Assembly (NCBI GenBank): GCA_018970865.1
Contig: JAGWVN010000035.1
Span: forward strand, 1-33,064
Direction: 5' to 3'
Origin: Betaproteobacteria bacterium
GTDB taxonomy: Bacteria; Pseudomonadota; Gammaproteobacteria; Burkholderiales; Burkholderiaceae_E
Length of the DNA stretch: 33,064 nt
Part shown: piece after piece, positions 30,935 to 33,064 of the stretch
Layout: each line of letters opens with the position of its first letter
Numbering within the stretch: the stretch's first letter is position 1
Position numbers and translations under genes: made by a program
The notes under the pieces: model-generated
The model's database searches: none
What the model was told of the DNA's origin: nothing
Seen by the model: the letters and a program-made list of their open reading frames with translations, nothing else

Positions 30935-31810
30935 TCAGCCCAGGCGCCAGGGCAGGGGCGCGTCGGCCGGCAGGCAGGCCTGCCAGCGCGCGCGCAAGGC
31001 GGGCTCGTCCAGCAGGGCGCCCGGCGCGAGCCGGCACTCCACGCGCGACACGGCCCGGCCATCGGCCGGCGCCCAGTCGGGATCGGCGGCGGCATCGAAC
31101 CCGTACCACTCCCGCGCGGTGCGCAGTTCGGCCCGCAGCCCGGCCACGCCAGGCAGGCCGGCCACGGCGCGCAGGGCCGGCTCGATGGCCCGTCGTTCGA
31201 AGACCAGCGTAGCCGGCCAGACCCAGCCCAGACGCGGGCCGGGCGGGGTGAACCAGCGCCAGCGATGCGGATCGCAGGCGCGAGCGAGGGCATCGCTGAA
31301 CAGCGCCCAGCCGGGCAGGGCTGCCAGCCCCGACGAGGCCGCGTCGCCCAGCACCAGGTCAGTCGCGCGGGGCGCGGCCTGACCGGGCGCCGGCCAGGCC
31401 ACCACGGCGATCGGGCCGAGCGCGGCCGCCAGCGGCCCGGCGCGCAAGGCATCGATCACCGCGGCCGGGTCGGCCGTGTCGGCCAGACGAATGAGCAGCC
31501 GGTGCCAGGGGCCCTGTCGCAGCAGCCGCGCAAGCAGCATCGAGAAGGGCGCGGCCGCCACGCAGCAGGCGCAGCCGCCGGCGAAGCCCGCCACCCGCAG
31601 CGACGGGTCGTCGGGCAGGGCAGGGCGCGGGAGGCGGGCATCGTCGAGCACCACCGCCCAGCGCTCGTCGGCCGGGCGTTCACGGCACCAGCGGGACAGG
31701 GCCTGATCGGGTCGATCGCCGCTGCCGGCGAGCAGCAGCACGGCGGTGGGCGCGGCCGGGCCGGGCGACACCGGGCCGAGCAGGCCGGGGCCGGCGTGGA
31801 AAGGGCGCAT
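30935..31810 (-). CDS. CobW/COG0523-like protein lacking a P-loop
   Basis: A 291-residue protein that follows the COG0523 (CobW, metal-chaperone GTPase) plan but seems unable to bind GTP in the normal way. GGCACC at 78-83 sits where COG0523 proteins have their metal-binding CxCC. The stretch HRLLIRLADTADPAAVIDAL (103-122) corresponds to the ETSGLADP switch region, with the leading Glu lost. At the N-terminus, where GxxGxGKT should be, it reads LLLAGSGDRPDQAL with no Lys-Thr. The C-terminal half is Trp-rich (RWRWFTPPGPRLGWVWPATLVFERR), like the family's second domain. It ends tail-to-tail with the copper operon. A metal-binding accessory protein is inferred. Confidence 0.72.
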   Translation of the reverse strand: MRPFHAGPGLLGPVSPGPAAPTAVLLLAGSGDRPDQALSRWCRERPADERWAVVLDDARLPRPALPDDPSLRVAGFAGGCACCVAAAPFSMLLARLLRQGPWHRLLIRLADTADPAAVIDALRAGPLAAALGPIAVVAWPAPGQAAPRATDLVLGDAASSGLAALPGWALFSDALARACDPHRWRWFTPPGPRLGWVWPATLVFERRAIEPALRAVAGLPGVAGLRAELRTAREWYGFDAAADPDWAPADGRAVSRVECRLAPGALLDEPALRARWQACLPADAPLPWRLG

Positions 31811-31839
31811 GCCGTCGACGAGGGCGCCGACGCCGCCGA

Positions 31840-32148
31840 TCAGTCGTGCAGCCGCCGGGCCCGCGGCTCGATGAGCTGCATGCGACGCAGCATGTCCAGC
31901 GCGTCGGACAGGCTGCGGTAGCGCGAGACCCCCCGGCGCAGCTCGGCCACCGTGACCCGGCCATCGATCAGGGTGAGCAGCATGCGCAGCCGGCGCGGCA
32001 GCGGCGAGCAGCGATCGATCAGCTCCAGCCGACCGCGGGAAGTGCGCACGAACACATCGTCCTCGCGCACCGGCACGAAGGACGCGCGGGCGCCGAAGCG
32101 GCGCAGCAGCAGATCGACGGAGGCTTCGGTGGAGGACGGTTCGGACAT
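31840..32148 (-). CDS. Small protein of unknown function, winged-helix-like
   Basis: A 102-residue protein I do not recognise. It opens with an acidic Ser/Thr-rich segment, then REDDVFVRTSRGRLELID, and a C-terminal helical part with the pattern SPLPRRLRMLLTLIDGRVTVAELRRG and ALDMLRRMQLIEPR. That pattern resembles small winged-helix-type domains in which a PxRLRxLLxLxDG motif leads into an AELR helix. No signal peptide or membrane segment. A GGCGTC/GACGCC inverted repeat (32149-32154 and 32173-32178) lies directly upstream of its ATG, and no ribosome site is seen. It precedes the CobW-like gene by 29 bp on the same strand and may share its transcript. Confidence 0.6.
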   Translation of the reverse strand: MSEPSSTEASVDLLLRRFGARASFVPVREDDVFVRTSRGRLELIDRCSPLPRRLRMLLTLIDGRVTVAELRRGVSRYRSLSDALDMLRRMQLIEPRARRLHD

Positions 32149-32234
32149 GGCGTCAAGCCCGGCGGGGGACCAGACGCCAAGAGTAGCCGACGAACGGCTG
32201 CCGTGGCGTGAACTGGATCACCGCCGGGAAGCGC

Positions 32235-33064
32235 TCAGCCGCCGCTCCCGTACAGGAAGTTGGGCAGCCACAGGGTCATGCCCGGGAAGGCGTACATCAG
32301 CGCCATGCACACGATGACGATGAACATGTACGGCATCATGCCCGCGAAGATCTGGTTGAGCGTGACATGGGGCGGCGCCACGCCCTTCAGGTAGAAGGCC
32401 GACATCGCCACCGGCGGCGACAGGAAGGCCGCCTGCAGGTTCACCGCCACCAGCGTGCCGAACAGCACCGGATCGATCTGGAAGTGCGCGAGCATGGGCA
32501 GGAAGATCGGCACGAAGATCACGATGATCTCGGTCCACTCCAGCGGCCAGCCGAGCAGGAAGATGATCGCCTGCGAGAGCATCAGGAACTGCAGCGGCGA
32601 CAGGTCCAGGGCCAGGATCCAGCGCTCGATCAGCTCCTGCCCGCCATGGAGCGCGAACACCGCCGAGAACAGGGCCGAGCCCACGAACAGCCAGCAGACC
32701 ATGGCGGTGGTCTTGGCGGTGAGATAGACCGCCTCGCGGGTCTTGGCGAAGGTGAGCTGGCCCGAGCGCCAGGCCAGCAGGAAGGCGCCGGCCGCGCCCA
32801 CGGCCGCCGACTCGGTGGCGGTGGTGATGCCGAACAGGATCACCACCAGCACCAGCCCGGTGAGCAGGGCCAGCGGCATCACCGATTCGAACAGCAGGCG
32901 CTGCACCTCGAGCAGCTGCGCCGAGAACTGCCGGTAGTACCAGATCAGGCCCACCGCCGAGAGCGCGGCCAGACCCCAGAACCAGGCGCCGAAGGACTCG
33001 GGCACATTCGAGACGGTGGGCGCGGCGTCTGCCGCGGGCGGCAGCGTCAGCGGCGCGGGGCCGC
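32235..33064 (-). CDS. TRAP transporter large permease, DctM type (partial)
   Basis: The C-terminal ~275 residues of a DctM-family large permease; the frame stays open to the right edge, so the N-terminal part is outside the window. Many hydrophobic helices are visible, with family signatures VVILFGITTATESAAVGAAGAFLLA, then FLLGWPLEWTEIIVIFVPIFLP, then LFGTLVAVNLQAAFLSPPVAMSAFYLKGVAP. The protein would sit in the inner membrane and, with a small DctQ subunit and a periplasmic binding protein, import organic acids using the Na+ gradient. Those partner genes would lie upstream, off the right end. A Pro/Ala-rich loop at the edge (LPPAADAAPTVSN) suggests the long subtype with an extended cytoplasmic loop. 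Confidence 0.92.
   Translation of the reverse strand, partial: GPAPLTLPPAADAAPTVSNVPESFGAWFWGLAALSAVGLIWYYRQFSAQLLEVQRLLFESVMPLALLTGLVLVVILFGITTATESAAVGAAGAFLLAWRSGQLTFAKTREAVYLTAKTTAMVCWLFVGSALFSAVFALHGGQELIERWILALDLSPLQFLMLSQAIIFLLGWPLEWTEIIVIFVPIFLPMLAHFQIDPVLFGTLVAVNLQAAFLSPPVAMSAFYLKGVAPPHVTLNQIFAGMMPYMFIVIVCMALMYAFPGMTLWLPNFLYGSGG

Overview
The window is a chromosomal segment from a very GC-rich Gram-negative bacterium, most likely a betaproteobacterium of the Burkholderiales. The grounds are a strong third-position G/C bias, Shine-Dalgarno motifs of the AGGAGG/GGAG type, a lipoprotein TolC, a Tat-exported copper oxidase, TRAP transport and acyl-CoA/aromatic-type catabolic genes. No rRNA, tRNA, CRISPR array or insertion sequence was seen. 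The first ~550 bases have much lower GC (47% in the first 60 bases by my count). They carry the start of a gene that runs off the left edge and looks foreign.

Layout. 1-413: truncated nuclease-like gene. 573-5336: a D-aminoacylase diverging from an operon of LLM-class flavin monooxygenase, alpha/beta hydrolase and pyroglutamyl peptidase. 5346-6025: an intact Phd/VapC toxin-antitoxin pair with a perfect 20-bp operator palindrome. 6097-8916: SDR dehydrogenase, an Ada-like DNA alkyl-repair regulator and a glycosyltransferase-like gene. 8837-13392: two divergent 2-oxoglutarate/Fe(II) oxygenases, a VOC protein and two crotonases (an enoyl-CoA hydratase/isomerase and a dienoyl-CoA isomerase). 13325-16729: an accessory patch holding a decapitated vapC with its RHH antitoxin, an AAA/DUF4143 ATPase with its middle deleted, a translationally coupled HNH endonuclease plus nuclease-like partner, and an orphan Phd antitoxin. 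16752-18778: a MerR-type regulator coupled to a VWA (MIDAS) protein, with two identical-type dyads in its promoter. 19009-22985: FAD monooxygenase coupled to MarC, sharing its start tetramer with a divergent exported SUMF1-fold protein, then a PAS-GGDEF cyclase whose ribosome site lies at a hairpin. 23039-26533: hydrolase and rhodanese facing an operon of nitronate monooxygenase, hydrolase and thioesterase. 26662-30853: a copper-handling operon (Cys-rich exported protein, small exported protein, TolC lipoprotein, two-domain multicopper oxidase, CusF-like protein). 30935-33064: a COG0523/CobW-like protein without a P-loop, a small unknown protein and the C-terminal part of a TRAP large permease.

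How it works together. Most of the window is ordinary catabolic gene content: hydrolases, oxygenases and CoA-ester enzymes for organic acid or aromatic breakdown. The copper operon would export, oxidise and buffer periplasmic copper. The most unusual material is (i) the HNH/nuclease-like pair in a patch of broken toxin-antitoxin and ATPase genes, which resembles a decaying defence island, and (ii) the autoregulated-looking MerR-VWA pair. All functions are inferred from sequence features read by eye; no database search was run.
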